Assembly (NCBI GenBank): GCA_030052745.1
Contig: JANBVO010000057.1
Span: 62,001-126,000 of the forward strand
Direction: 5' to 3'
Length of the DNA: 64,000 nucleotides
Source: Pleurostoma richardsiae
Lineage: Eukaryota; Ascomycota; Sordariomycetes; Calosphaeriales; Pleurostomataceae
Part shown: positions 23,101-33,832 of the stretch, in pieces
Position numbering within the stretch: the first letter of the stretch is position 1
How the letters are laid out: the number at the start of each line of letters is the position of its first letter
Made by a program: the position numbers and the translations under genes
The notes under the pieces: generated by a model
The model's input: the letters and a program-made list of their open reading frames with translations, nothing else
Told to the model about the DNA's origin: nothing
Database searches by the model: none

Positions 23101-23160
23101 AATATCGGATTTCCGCGGTCTCTCTTGTTCTCGACTTCCCCGACCAACGTCCGACCACAT
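20154..23160 (-). CDS. Zn2Cys6 transcription factor (TF1) with fungal_trans domain
   Basis: Probably the pathway-specific regulator. The ATG at 23160 opens a basic N-terminus and exon 1 ends in ACHSCR. A 14-base micro-exon (about 23007-22994) supplies RRKVKC, giving the first half of the binuclear zinc cluster with correct spacing. The second half, QCLVCIQTGQDCEYP then RPKKPGPKIG, is at about 22935-22870. The middle domain from about 22340 to 20760 contains RRAWWAIWEMDVFASTIRR, typical of fungal_trans (PF04082). A 170-residue C-terminal tail rich in Ser, Gln and acidic residues may activate transcription. The joins from the micro-exon to the next exon (near 22950) and across 22868-22816 do not keep frame with standard splice sites, so sequence errors or damage are possible. 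Motif copy A lies 450 bases upstream of the start. Confidence 0.75.
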
Positions 23161-24340
23161 TGCTTATTTTTGTGCTGTCCTTCTGCGCTGGGAGGTGTTC
23201 AAATCGTACGCTCGAGCAACTTGCCGGTCCCGATCCTAACGATGAGGGAATAATGAGAATGTACCAGTGCAGGTGAGGTGATGAAGCCAGAGGAAGAGTC
23301 GCAGGTGCTTGGCGCGGAGAGTCTGAACTTCTGGGGTTGCTTTGGCATTACCCCTCCGACCCTCTTGGAGAACGTACCAGTGGCACTGCCCTCAGCCAAG
23401 CGGCGACACTCGAGCTAGGCGAGAGTCTAAGATCAACGGTTACCCTCAAGTTCCCCAGATACTGGTCCCCCGGATCCCCGGGTTCCAGCGCGCGGGGGTC
23501 ACAGACGGTGCCTCTCTTGGTTCATTTCCTAGTCCTGAAGAGGTAAAATGCATCCATTGCAATAGTTTAGTGTGCGCGCTAACCAACGAGACAGATCCCA
23601 TGAGGTTGTTCCACCGAAATTGGTCCACCTATCACAGGGGCCTTGATGCAGATAGCATTGCAGGGACAGGTCTTGCTGCTACCAACACAGCGCAGGTCGT
23701 CAAGTGGGCGAACGGAAGCACCGAAATGCCATCTTGCCTCACCGGTCATCTGTCTGCTCGTGAATCTCCCTTGCCAATCTGCGAGACCTGTCGCGGGGTA
23801 GAACCAATCCGGCTCTAGCTATCTCGTGATCAGTAGGCGATGGCGATCTGCTCGATCCCTACCCAGGAGTTTCCCCTGGAACTTGACAGTGATCTCAAAT
23901 TTGCCGCAGCCCCATATGCCTGGTCCCTTGTTGGATCCTGCGGTTGTCCTCTACATTAGCGTCGTGCTCCGGGCGTGGTGCCCTGGGAAAGGCATGAAAT
24001 AGCCGTCGAAAAGCCTAAAAACATTGTCACCCTATCTGTCGCCTTCGAAGCACACCTCGATACCATGAACAAGGAAGAGATATCTAGTACCCCACAGTCG
24101 AAGTCCTAGGGTAAAATCAATGGCTGCAATGGCCCGTTTAACCCGCCCTTGTCGACGAGATAATAACCCGCACGTGCATCAGGCACAAATAAAGAGAGGA
24201 AGTAGCTGAAAGCTGAACACGGAAAGCAAACGCCAAGGCCTGATTCACGATCATGAACACAACACATCTGGCCTACAGACTATACCCGGCTTTCATACTT
24301 CAGGGTAGTTTTTTGCGAATATATATGCATTTCAAACAGT
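23161..24340. promoter_or_regulatory. TF1 upstream region
   Basis: 1.2 kb between the TF1 start and the SDR2 3' end. It contains motif copy A. Frames of up to 158 codons here lack any recognisable domain and I do not call them. Confidence 0.45.
23611..23626 (-). promoter_or_regulatory. Candidate regulator motif, copy A
   Basis: On the minus strand it reads GGACCAATTTCGGTGG. With the preceding GTTGTT on the plus strand it matches copy B in 20 of 22 positions. It lies 450 bases upstream of the TF1 ATG, which would fit autoregulation. Confidence 0.45.
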
Positions 24341-25291
24341 CTACCCTTTTCCAGGCACGATTCCAAACTCTGAAATATCAGCAACCTCTAGTCCTGACGC
24401 ATGCAAGACACCATAACGAACGTGATCGAGCGTGCTTTTCGGAATGTATATGTCCTTCGAATCCCCCATGACTTCATTCCAGTTCCTAATGAAGCCCTCG
24501 GGCGTGTTCTCGTGTGCGTGTCCGGGAAACGTGGCCAGCGTAACACGAGCAGACCTGCCCGCCCCAGCGGAGAAGCACTCGCCCGAGACGGGGCACTCAT
24601 CCGAGGCTAGAGCGACGACCAGTGGCGCGGCCTTGGAGGCGTCGAAGTAGGTTCGCGTGATCCGCTTAGACGCCTCGGACAAGTCGCCCATGCGCGAATG
24701 GCCCGACGGCATGACGGCATTGACCTTGATGCCGTACCGCGGCGCGTACCGGCCCAGGTCGCGTGCAATAGCGAAGGTGGCGCCTTTCGACGCAGCGTAT
24801 GCGCAGTCGCCACCCGCTCCGAACCCCATGATGCCGTCCGACGACACGTAGATGATGCGGCCATAGCCCTGCCTCTCCATGATGTTCCACACGGCACTCG
24901 TCATTTGCTGCGAGCCCAGCACGCTGATCTCGAGCACTCGCATGAATGCCTCGCCGTCCAAGTCCGCGTGCGAGCTCGGCCGACCCGATATGCCGGCATT
25001 GTTGATAAGGATGTCGACACGGCCAAACTCGGCGAGCGTTCGCTCCACCAGTGCTACTGTGTCCGACTTGATCGAGACGTCGTGTCCGTCCGCGATAGCA
25101 ACCCCTCCTGCCCCTGTAATCTCATCCACCACCGACTGGGCCCGAGAGATATTGCCGGATTCGCCCTCTAGCGTGCCGCCGTAGTCGTTGACGACCACCT
25201 TCGCGCCGCGAGATGCGAGGAGGAGCGCGTACTCTCGCCCGAGGCCACCTCCAGCCCCAGTAACGATAGCGACACGATCTCTGACGGACAT
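24341..25291 (-). CDS. Short-chain dehydrogenase (SDR2), multifunctional-enzyme type
   Basis: A single exon of 316 residues, longer than a classical SDR of about 250. Cofactor motif TGAGGGLG near residue 11, then NDYGG, NNAG and YAASK with the serine in VSSDGIMG. The NDYGG after beta-2 and the long C-terminal tail resemble the (3R)-hydroxyacyl-CoA / 17-beta-hydroxysteroid dehydrogenase group of multifunctional enzyme type 2 and related bacterial SDRs of steroid catabolism. This is family resemblance; no sterol-carrier or hydratase domain is attached and I see no peroxisomal SKL ending. ATG at 25291. Divergent from SDR3 across 594 bases. The intronless structure resembles that of KstD. Confidence 0.85.
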   Translation of the reverse strand: MSVRDRVAIVTGAGGGLGREYALLLASRGAKVVVNDYGGTLEGESGNISRAQSVVDEITGAGGVAIADGHDVSIKSDTVALVERTLAEFGRVDILINNAGISGRPSSHADLDGEAFMRVLEISVLGSQQMTSAVWNIMERQGYGRIIYVSSDGIMGFGAGGDCAYAASKGATFAIARDLGRYAPRYGIKVNAVMPSGHSRMGDLSEASKRITRTYFDASKAAPLVVALASDECPVSGECFSAGAGRSARVTLATFPGHAHENTPEGFIRNWNEVMGDSKDIYIPKSTLDHVRYGVLHASGLEVADISEFGIVPGKG

Positions 25292-25885
25292 ATCTCTCTG
25301 GACATGCTTTGTATCGGCGTCTCTTGATGGTAGACCTGTTCTCTAGGCACGTTCTTGGGTTCGTGGGAAGCTGTGGTATTGCAAGCTTGGTCAGAGATGA
25401 GACCAGCCGGAATTGGTTTCCCTTGAGGCATCTAAGTGAGCGCGACATCATAGTAGCAATAGCGACAATCCGAAAATATGGAACAGAGTACTTCTGTCTG
25501 GGCGGAGGAATGTTCGTAGCGATCTTCACATGTCCTGTACACCGTGGCCGAGATGCCTCCGGATCAGCAATAGGGGGGCAATTTCGGGTCTATCGGGCTC
25601 CTCACAGCCCTCGCTTTCCGTGCGGTCCCACCCTTTCCCCCTCGGTTCCCCTCCTCAACTAGGCCATACAGCGGGGGCTAACGTGTGCACAGGGCTCCCC
25701 TGAGAACGTCCACAGTATTCTTGTGATGCCCACTAAGCCCCTAATTGTTGGCCTTTTATCGTGAACCCAGGTAACTAGATGAGCCGAAAGCCAACGAATT
25801 CCTCCTCCAGGAGCATTGCCACTACTTCCCCATACCCGCCCAGAGCTGAAGCGTCGAATATTCTACTCTGAGCTCCTGCGAAACT
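25292..25885. promoter_or_regulatory. Divergent promoter, SDR2 / SDR3
   Basis: 594 bases between opposed start codons. I saw no copy of the candidate motif here. Confidence 0.5.
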
Positions 25886-26965
25886 ATGTCTACACTCAAG
25901 GGCCGCGTGTATACGGTGACAGGTGCGGCGTCTGGCATTGGGCAAGCGGTTGCCATTCACCTGGTCGAGCTCGGCGCGAGCGGCATCGCCATCAGCGACG
26001 TAAACAAGAACGGACTGGAAGAGACAAAGGAGCTGTGTTAGTCCTAACGAAACGATTTCAGTCGTCTATTCGAGACTGACAAATGTTCGATTTAGGCTCC
26101 CAGGCCGGCAGCACCAAAGTCGTTATCACCAGGGTCGACGTGAGCCAAGCGGACCAAGTCACGGCATGGGTGTTAGATACGGTCCGCGAGTTTGGCCGTT
26201 TAGATGGAGCTGCGAACGTCGCAGGCATTGCCGGCGGGGATGGAGACACGACATGTCAAACAATTGTAAGCCTATTCTACCGACTGCCATCCCCATGCTT
26301 TTACTTCTCCTCACCTTCCCCGTCTAAGAGAGCCTTGACGGGAAGATACCGAGGCTGACCCGTTGCGTACAATCCCATTCATTCACAAATAGAAGCAGCA
26401 AGACTGGGATCGAATGCTGAACGTCAACTTAAACGGCGTCATGTACTGCATGCGCGCACAACTGCCCCATCTTCCTCGCCCCGGGGGCGCTATCGTCAAC
26501 GTCTCAAGCACTTCAGGGTTGCGCGGTCTACCCCATAATGCGGCGTATGCCACTAGCAAGTTCGGCGTCATTGGTCTCACGGAATCAGCAGCTGGTGAGT
26601 TCGGAAGGCAGGGCATAAGGGTGAACGCACTTCTCCCGTAAGTACGACTTCATGCCAAATTGCAAACAGCTAGGCTGTCTGATACTGAGAGCATGAATCG
26701 CCGATAGGGGTCCGATCGATACGTCTATCTTCCGCGATGGCGAGGCTAAGGGCTTGTTCAACTCCGATATCATGAGCAAGGATACCTGCCTTGGTCGCAT
26801 GGGCAAAGCGCATGAGGTGGCCAAGGTGCTATGCTTCATGTTGACCGACGACGCCTCGTATGTAACAGGAGGTTAGTGTCAATTCGTGCCAAAAATCGAT
26901 GTGTCGAGCGTTGCTAACCTTTCTTAGCACATTGGACCGTTGACGGCGGGTACAGCGCATGTTGA
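25886..26965 (+). CDS. Short-chain dehydrogenase/reductase (SDR3)
   Basis: A classical SDR of about 255 residues in five exons. TGAASGIG near residue 12, NVAG (Val in place of the usual Asn-Ala pattern), serine in VNVSSTSG, YATSK, and a C-terminal VDGGY. Introns follow KELC (donor GTTAGT near 26039), after CQTI, after NALLP and before HWTVDGG; the joins I checked keep frame. TGA at 26963-26965. Its role is NAD(P)-dependent alcohol/ketone interconversion on an unknown pathway intermediate. It is paired head to head with SDR2 and converges on the ABM1 gene. Confidence 0.82.
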
Positions 26966-27271
26966 AAGTCTCGCCACGTCTCCGGGATGGCCATCGCTGT
27001 GGATGTGTACGTAAAGAGATTTCAGGAGGCTAATTTATATTAAGAAAAGCCAAACTGAGTTCGATGAGAGTGATGAATCTTGTTGTGTTTGACGTAGACA
27101 CCCCCACTAGACAACTGCCTTCTATATTTTGGAGTAGCAATGACAGGGATGCAGACAGTAAGCTACCTTCTAGGCGCCGCCCTTGGGAAAGTACAGCTGA
27201 TCCATCTCGTCCCTTCATCACGACTAGTTTCTTTCTTCATTACAGCCATCACTATGTACAAAGACTGACCT
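26966..27271. other. Convergent spacer SDR3 / ABM1
   Basis: About 300 bases of 3' flank. Nothing recognised. Confidence 0.5.
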
Positions 27272-28072
27272 CACAGGACCTTTACCTTGTAGATTTCGGT
27301 GATGTGCCACGGAACGACGAATACGCGGTAGTAGTCCATTAGCGCGTCAATGCAAGCCCGGAAGCCGGGCTTCTTCTCGAACTCTTCATGGTGAGCCTAT
27401 TGAGATTTGAGAGACTCAGCATCGAGGATCAGAATTTGCGGTAGGCGCATTGGGTAAGCAACTCACGTCGACAGACTTCCAATTGATGAGCAGCAGCTGG
27501 TCTTGTGGTTCCTCTATCAACGGGCTTATGAAATATCCATTGCATCCCGGCTCGTTGTCGAGGATACCAGCCACGACCTTGTTGAATTGTGAGTAGTACC
27601 CGGCCACCCCCCCTTCAGTAACCTTGGTAAGCGCGACTTCGATGGCGGGCGATTCCAGCGTAGAAGCGAGCTGCGCATAACTGCTGAGGCGCGAATGGTC
27701 CAGCAAGGCGTGCGTCGTCCAGTTGATAGAGCGCCCGTTCATTGCTGGCTGGATGAGCTTGTGAAGCTCTGCATACGACGGGCTCGTGAAGAAAGAGTGC
27801 GACGACTCGAGGTCTTCCCACAGGCAGAGTGCAACCTGCGTATACCTGTCTTCAAACTTCTTTCCTCTCCACAATGCTTTGAGGCCCTTGGCTCTTTTCG
27901 ACAATACCTCAGTATGAGCTTGCAAATTGATATTGATGAGGCACAGCTTCTGAAGTCAAGTGTCTCACCTCTGCAGAATCGCAAATGCTGGCGCCAGATC
28001 ATTCTCGATCTCCGCTGCCACAGCGGGACGATGAGGGATGAGTATTAACTGTAACGCTTGCTTGGTGGGCAT
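27272..28072 (-). CDS. ABM-type dimeric alpha/beta-barrel protein (ABM1)
   Basis: A small cofactor-free protein resembling the antibiotic-biosynthesis-monooxygenase / stress-response barrel superfamily, often found in fungal metabolic clusters as monooxygenase, cyclase or dimeric accessory protein. The likely start is the ATG at 28072 (MPTKQALQLILIPHRPAV). The main exon contains two barrel-like repeats with W..L, NKVVAGI and LLINWKSVD. After an intron the 3' exon gives AHHEEFEKKPGF and YYRVFVVPWHITEIYKV, which contains the typical HHEEF and VPWHITEIY pattern. I could not join the first exon to the second in frame (junction near 27925-27955). The 3' end is uncertain by a few tens of bases. Divergent from SDR4. 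Confidence 0.6.
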
Positions 28073-28525
28073 TGTGTTGCATCGATGAGTTTCCTTGCCA
28101 CTGCACTGGATGGAATGTTTGCAGAGTTATTTCTCCCACCAAACACTGAATCCTAGCCCTCTGTGCGAGTGGGCGAGCGTAGCTGATTTTGAAGAAACTG
28201 GGTACCTAATACACTAATTTGATCGACCGCGTTTCTCTTGCTCCTGGCGGCCGGCGTGCTGGCAGCCCACAGCGGACCCGTTCAGCACCGAAAATAGACC
28301 GACCGTTCACCAGACAAAAACATGCATTATCTACAGGGGCTTGGCCGGATAAAACACGATCACTGCGATGCTCCTACGGTGCTGAATTTGTGAGATTCAG
28401 CATTGTGTTACATTGGTTCTAAAGATCAGAGAAATCGGTACGAATGCGTCTCTGCCATCGATTCAGCCCTTTCAAGCTCAAAGGAAGATCACACAATACT
28501 TAGAACTCAAAGTCATTAGTGTAAG
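28073..28525. promoter_or_regulatory. Divergent promoter, ABM1 / SDR4
   Basis: 453 bases between opposed start codons. No motif assigned. Confidence 0.45.
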
Positions 28526-29704
28526 ATGTCTCTAAGTTCAGAAGGGTGCGTCCATCAAGGTATCGAGTTTGGAGCACTAATTCCTTGCTTACACATATGA
28601 ATGCCAGAGTTGCCTTTGTTACAGGAGCTGGAGGGACGGTTGGGTGTGCAACAATTTTGCAGTTTGCGCGAGACGGCGTCCTCAAAATTGCCGGCCTGGA
28701 CATCTCGTCTACATCGCTCGAAGAGACCCAGCGCGCCCTAGAAAAGTTCCCGACCGTATCGTTTCTGTCCCTCGTGGCGGACCTCAGAAATAGCGAGGAT
28801 GTGAAACTCGCGATACAAACAACAATTGAAAAGTTTGGCCGGTTAGACTACGCTGTCAACAACGCGGGGATTGGCCAGCCCCTGGGATTGACAGCGGATA
28901 CATCTGTCGAAGACTTTGACAAGGTCCTCAGTGTCAACCTGAAGGGTGTTTGGCTCTGCGAGAGGCTCGAGCTTCAGCAGATGGTGCTTCAAACTCCACT
29001 ACCTTCCCCATCGGGCGTGTAAGTTGAATACCTGCCGGTTCCTCATTCGCAGTATCGCATTAAAGCTTTGGTGCAAGGCATGGTCGCGTCCCATCTCGAG
29101 GCACCATTGTGAACGTGGACTCTGTCCTGGGGCTTCTGTCGATGCCAAATCTTGGACTCTACACAATGTCCAAACATGGTGCGTGATGTTATTGCGCCCT
29201 GCACTTTCTGATTCCCTCGTACTGACCAAGCTATCCTATATTTTAGGTGTGATAGGCTTAACGAGGACGGACGCCTTAGACTATGCGAGGCAGGGGGTCC
29301 GTGTCAACGCCGTCTGTCCAGGGTGCGACCTCTTCGAGCTTCCACGCGAGTCTCAGCACATATCTAACGCGCTGTTTCGACATAGTTTCATTGACACACC
29401 TTTGCTAGACGATGCGAACAGAAAGGCGGTATGCCATGAACTCTGTCTGAATATGTGAAGCCTAGAGCCGAGGGTTAACGAACGTGATCAGCTTGCACCG
29501 TCTATAGCGAAGACACCGATGGGCCGCCTAGCGAATCCCCAAGAAGTCGCGGATGCCATTATCTTCCTTTGCAGTGAGCGCTCGAGCTACATGGCTGGAG
29601 CGACGCTAACAGTGAGTCTGCCTCGGTACAGAGCAACCTCAACATCTCACCAAGCAGCTAACACGAGACTGACTCAGGTTGATGGTGGATATTGCTTGCA
29701 CTGA
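28526..29704 (+). CDS. Short-chain dehydrogenase/reductase (SDR4)
   Basis: A classical SDR of about 250 residues. The ATG at 28526 gives MSLSSEG; a first intron (GTGCGT...GCCAG) joins in phase to VAFVTGAGGTVG. NNAGIG, VNVDSVLG with the serine, YTMSK, NAVCPG, FIDTPLL and the ending VDGGYCLH are all present. Five further introns sit at about 29020-29070, 29178-29246, 29322-29388, 29427-29492 and 29611-29678. The rich intron content differs from SDR2 and KstD, so the cluster SDRs have mixed origins. It is an oxidoreductase acting on an unknown alcohol or ketone. Confidence 0.82.
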
Positions 29705-30241
29705 TCTGGTATCGATCTGTTTCAGCCTGTAGCTGCTCAACGTGGACCAGGTCGAAAAACTGACTCGGAAGTGCCCCGTTTCCCCAGTAAACGTGAGTCA
29801 TGGAGGCGGGGGAATGACACTAATGTGGACAGTACGGGCAGCGCTCAAGACGCTAGTTAACTAGGTGCTATGGTGGGAGGGTAGGATTTGCGGGGGAAGA
29901 CCCGGTGACCACGCAGGCCATGAAGATCTCACCCGGACCCAGAGAGTGAGGAATATCTTACACTAGTGCCATGCAAATCCGACTAGTCCATCATAATCAA
30001 TACGAAGTTGTTCCACCGAAGTTCGTCCGCTTTGGACTTCTCGCTTCACATTAGCGGTAGCCAGTTGTGATCGGCTATGAGCCGAGAGGTCATCTAGGTG
30101 CTCGGCCAATGCATCGTTGCATCCCTTCAACTCAACCTACCAGCTATAGTTACTAAATCTGCTCCCTGTCGGCCTGTCCTAGCATGTGCACGTAGTTCGA
30201 GGATTTCCAGCCTGTTTCTTGTTTCTTGGTCGTGCATAATC
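29705..30241. promoter_or_regulatory. ABM2 upstream region
   Basis: 537 bases between the SDR4 stop and the ABM2 ATG, containing motif copy B. Confidence 0.5.
30013..30028 (-). promoter_or_regulatory. Candidate regulator motif, copy B
   Basis: On the minus strand it reads GGACGAACTTCGGTGG, 14 of 16 identical to copy A, and both are preceded on the plus strand by GTTGTT. It lies 214 bases before the ABM2 start. Confidence 0.45.
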
Positions 30242-31120
30242 ATGGTTCTGCCGCGATTCTTCGTCGTCGCACGCGTCGTAGGTAGAGATGGGGCTATTGG
30301 TCTGGTATGTTCAAGCTCTCGTCACCACGCCCTCAAGTGACAAGTCACACCTCGTATTTGCCTTTTCAAAGCGAGAATCACGGCAGTCGCTGAGAAAGGC
30401 ATATCAAACTACAGTGGAAAGAGCGACTAGTCCATCTCTGCCAAGTCTCTGCCACAGAGCCGTACGGAGACTCCTACTACTGGGGCGGCGACCTGGACGG
30501 AGAACCTGACACGCTCTGGGGATTGGAAGGATACACCCACCCAGTTGGATTCTTTCTCGACCATGTATCATCGGAGATTTTTAAACGAGAGATGGCACTG
30601 GTGGACAAAGACAAGCTCCTGAGACATCAACAGGGCTTAGGTAGTCCGGACTATGACCTACATCACTACGACGAGGAATCCGGATGGCTCAAGCGGACCA
30701 ACGATACGGACTGTGAGTCTAAGACTGGGCATGTGGCAGTCTATCACTTCTGGGCCGTGACCGAAGACAAGAGGCGCGAGATTCTGAAGCGCTTGTCTGC
30801 CTTCGCAGACTCGATGAGAGACTCTGGCGGGCCGGCAGGGGCCGTTCAAAGCTGCCTCGTTCTTCGAGAATGTAGAGATTCGAAAATGGCCACACTCTGG
30901 CTAAGGTGAGTCATGTCTGAATAGATAACCCTATACCCCATGCGGTGAACGACGTCCTAATAGCTCGGGTATTAGAGTGAAAACGTCACAAGAATTTCGC
31001 TCCCTGCAGTCATCTGGTACGCTTGCTGAGCTACTTGAGAGTTTGCAACCATTATATGGTAAGACGGAGCTGCATCAATCGCAGGCGTTCAACGGACACT
31101 TGGCTCTAAGGGGCGTGTGA
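30242..31120 (+). CDS. ABM-type dimeric alpha/beta-barrel protein (ABM2)
   Basis: Three exons join in frame. Exon 1 from 30242 ends about 30304 (MVLPRFFVVARVVG). Exon 2 from about 30415 to 30905 contains TEPYGDSYYWGGD, WGLEGYTHPVGFF, YDLHHYD and VAVYHFWA. Exon 3 from about 30976 contains VKTSQEFRSL and stops at 31118-31120. About 240 residues. The tandem barrel layout with an EPGT-like early motif (TEPYG) and a YTHPVGFF segment fits the ABM superfamily; no cofactor-binding motif is visible. Function could be a cofactor-independent oxygenase, an isomerase or an accessory protein. ABM1, 3 kb away, is a distant homologue. Confidence 0.65.
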
Positions 31121-31485
31121 ATATGAAGAATATGCAGTTAGAATAGGAGTAGACTCGCAACTAGGGTCTCGAGAAACTCAAATTGGTGCCTATTTGTCTG
31201 TATCGCGTACAAAAAGCATGCTCAAACTTGAACTGGGACTTCACGACAACAATCATGCCCTGATATGGTCCTATGATGTTGGAGAGTTATGGCGGATAAG
31301 TGAAGGACTGCAGAAGTTCCTAGATACGCAGTATAAGTAGTGATGGGCCGTGGCCAACCTCGTACACATGATATAGACATCGAGTGAAACGGGTCATGCA
31401 ACGTATTCTCATGAGAGCCTAGACAATAATAGATCACCTGCAGGAAGGTCTACCTCAAAAGCTAACCAAGGGATATCATCAAGCC
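31121..31485. other. Convergent spacer ABM2 / FMO1
   Basis: 365 bases, no feature seen. Confidence 0.55.
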
Positions 31486-33832
31486 CTACGCCCCTCCGAT
31501 CGCCCCTCCGATCGCCTTCTCAGAACCTTGTCCATAGCCCAGCACAGAGTGCATTACGCTTCCCAGCTTGTCAGTGCAGGCATTTGCGTCTGAGAGCACC
31601 TCGTTCGCGCGCCACGCCACGAACCGATCGGGCCGCACGAGCACCGCGCCCGACTCGTCTACACCGCGCAGCCGCTCCCAGTCAAAGTAAAAGTCCTCCC
31701 AATCCTGTCTAAAACCCACTGAGTGCGCCTCAATGGGGATACCCAGCTGCGCTGACACGCGACTTGCAGCTTCCTTCCATGCATCACCTCCAATACCGGT
31801 GAAGAGCACGAAGCGTCCGTGGCCTGCCAAGTCGACAGTTGACGTCGGAGCCGTCGGCACTGCCTTATTCAGCCATACGTGCGGTAGGCGAACACCGGGA
31901 TATGTGGACGGCGAGTACTGCAAGACCGGGTCCCACTCCGGGTCGTGGACCAACGGCTGGGGCTCGTCGGCGGTGTAAATGCCTGGCCCACCGTACTGCT
32001 GGCCCATCTCGACACCGAGCCCGTGAAACTCATGATTCGTCCGTTGTATGGCTTCCTGCAACGCCTTCCGACGCTTTTTCCCGTTATGGCCGGGGGCAGT
32101 GAGTTCGGCGAGAACCTGCTTGCGCTCCTCGACATCCTTCGGCAAGGTGCCCAGCGCATCCCAAATGTGGAAGTGGTCACGGAAAGCCTGGTTGGCTCGA
32201 GTTATGATTTCCTGTCCAACAGGCTGACGTTCAATGCTGTAAGTTGAGAGCAAAGCCGGCGGTGCGAGCCCTCGATGGACATAAGCTACCTTCCAGGCTA
32301 GGTTGAAGGCGTCTTGAATGCAGGTATTGGACCCAAGGCCGTTCATGGGGGGATGACGATGGACTGCATCTCCAAGACAGAACCTGCGTGGTGAGAGAAG
32401 TCTTCTGGTCAGCGATCGGGGCTTGATTTGTGATTTCAAGGAATCCGGTGGACGAGACTCACACGTTGCCCACCGAATACGTCTCCGCCACAGTCTCGTT
32501 GATGAACCACTTGGAGACATTGAGAATTTGTGCAGGCGTGTCGTCTCCGATGAAGTCACGAACGCGCTCTAAATATTCCTCATTGGACGGCTGTATATCA
32601 GCGTCGCAGTCGCGATTAGGGAAGAGGATAAACATCCACTCGTCCCATGGTTTTACCATGCGCACGATTCCCATCCACCCAAAGTCGGGATGCTCACGAT
32701 CCGGCTGCATAACCCAATGTAAATTCCCTTTACGGGAGTCAACTAGGTGTGATAGATCAGCCTTCACAAGAACGTTGATGGCGAGACCCTGTCCCGGTTT
32801 CTTTATCAACGGCAGGTTGAGCTGCTTCACGACCTGGCTCTGAGCGCCGTCTGCACCGAAGATGTACTTGGTGCGAATTTTGTATTCGTGGTTGAAGATA
32901 TTATCTCGCATCCTCGCTGTGTAGAGTCCCGTTTCTGGGTCCTGGGAGAAGCTTAACAAAGAAGTGTTGAATCGCACCTTGAAGCCGTTGTGCGTTGCGT
33001 GTCGAACTAGGATCGGTTCAAGTTGGGTCTGGGGCACATCGGCCGGCGTGCAGGGGCTTGCCATTTCATAGTCTCCCTGCCGTCACATAAGCATCTCCTC
33101 GGTGTCGCCCCGCGTGGAATTTGATCTGACAAACCTTCCTCTTGGGGTCGTTGCCCCAGGAATAGATACGCCCATACTCAGCGCCAGCCATGCTATGGCA
33201 CCACCTCGTATGAATCATGCAGTGACCTTTGGAAGACACTTGCTCAACGTCCCGGTCCAATCCGATGTCCCTTAAGCACTCTATATCCAAATCTGTTATT
33301 CCTTGATGTCATGGATCATGGACAGGGGAAGAGCTGGGAGGGGAACCACGACGGACCTAGTGCAGCCATATTGGTGATATGTGCTCGTGGCGTGTTAGCC
33401 GTGCCCGGTGCAGCGCCAACCACGACTCCCTTGAGGCCTTGCGAATCGTTAACGAGACCGCGCGCTGGAACGTAGACAGCAGCTACGGGGAATATGGTGA
33501 TGGATACCATAAGAAGATAGGAAACAGGCCAATGACGCGCCCGCCGGCCCGCAGCCCACAACTAGGAACTCTGTCTCTGTATCTGAATCTCGCAGGTCCT
33601 TTGGGGGAGAACCATTTGCGGTGTGGATGTGCTTGGCATTAGATCCTGCGGCGTGTATTCGAACACCATTAACGCCCGTGCTAGTACCGTTAACTTCGAA
33701 CGTGCTGTGAGGAGCCATGGTTGGACGACGGGAATTGTGAAGTTTCAGGGCACCAATGGTTCGAAAGGTAGTCAGACAGCGAATTGATTGGTTTTTCAGA
33801 CCATGGGAGAACAATTGATGCATCCCTCTCAT
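31486..33832 (-). CDS. Phenol-hydroxylase-type FAD monooxygenase (FMO1)
   Basis: A class A flavoprotein aromatic hydroxylase resembling 2,4-dichlorophenol 6-monooxygenase (TfdB) and phenol 2-monooxygenase. FAD motif VVGCGPAGASL, the DG motif YIFGADGAQSQ, and the ribityl-binding FCLGDAVHRHPP. The C-terminal thioredoxin-like domain includes VLVRPDRFVAWRA. It expects NAD(P)H, O2 and a phenolic ring. The body starts MAPHSTFE (ATG 33718), but the frame is open to ATGs at 33823 and 33832, adding 38 basic residues without Asp or Glu that look like a mitochondrial presequence. Introns lie at about 33622-33410, in the 33065-33300 region and about 32460-32385. The C-terminus GGAIGGA comes from a 13-base tandem repeat (31489-31514). 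It would fit hydroxylation of a phenol to a catechol. Confidence 0.82.
31489..31514. repeat. 13-base tandem repeat, two copies
   Basis: CGCCCCTCCGATC-type unit repeated directly at the 3' end of the FMO1 coding region, encoding Gly-Gly-Ala-Ile steps. Confidence 0.7.

Noticed and set aside
8437-23160. Assignment as a helvolic acid or viridin-type cluster
   Set aside because: KstD, P450s and SDRs recall those pathways, but there is no oxidosqualene cyclase and the acyltransferases expected for helvolic acid are absent; gene content does not match closely enough to name.
23342-23818. 158-codon plus-strand frame upstream of TF1
   Set aside because: Composition and lack of domain suggest chance; the region is better explained as the TF1 promoter.
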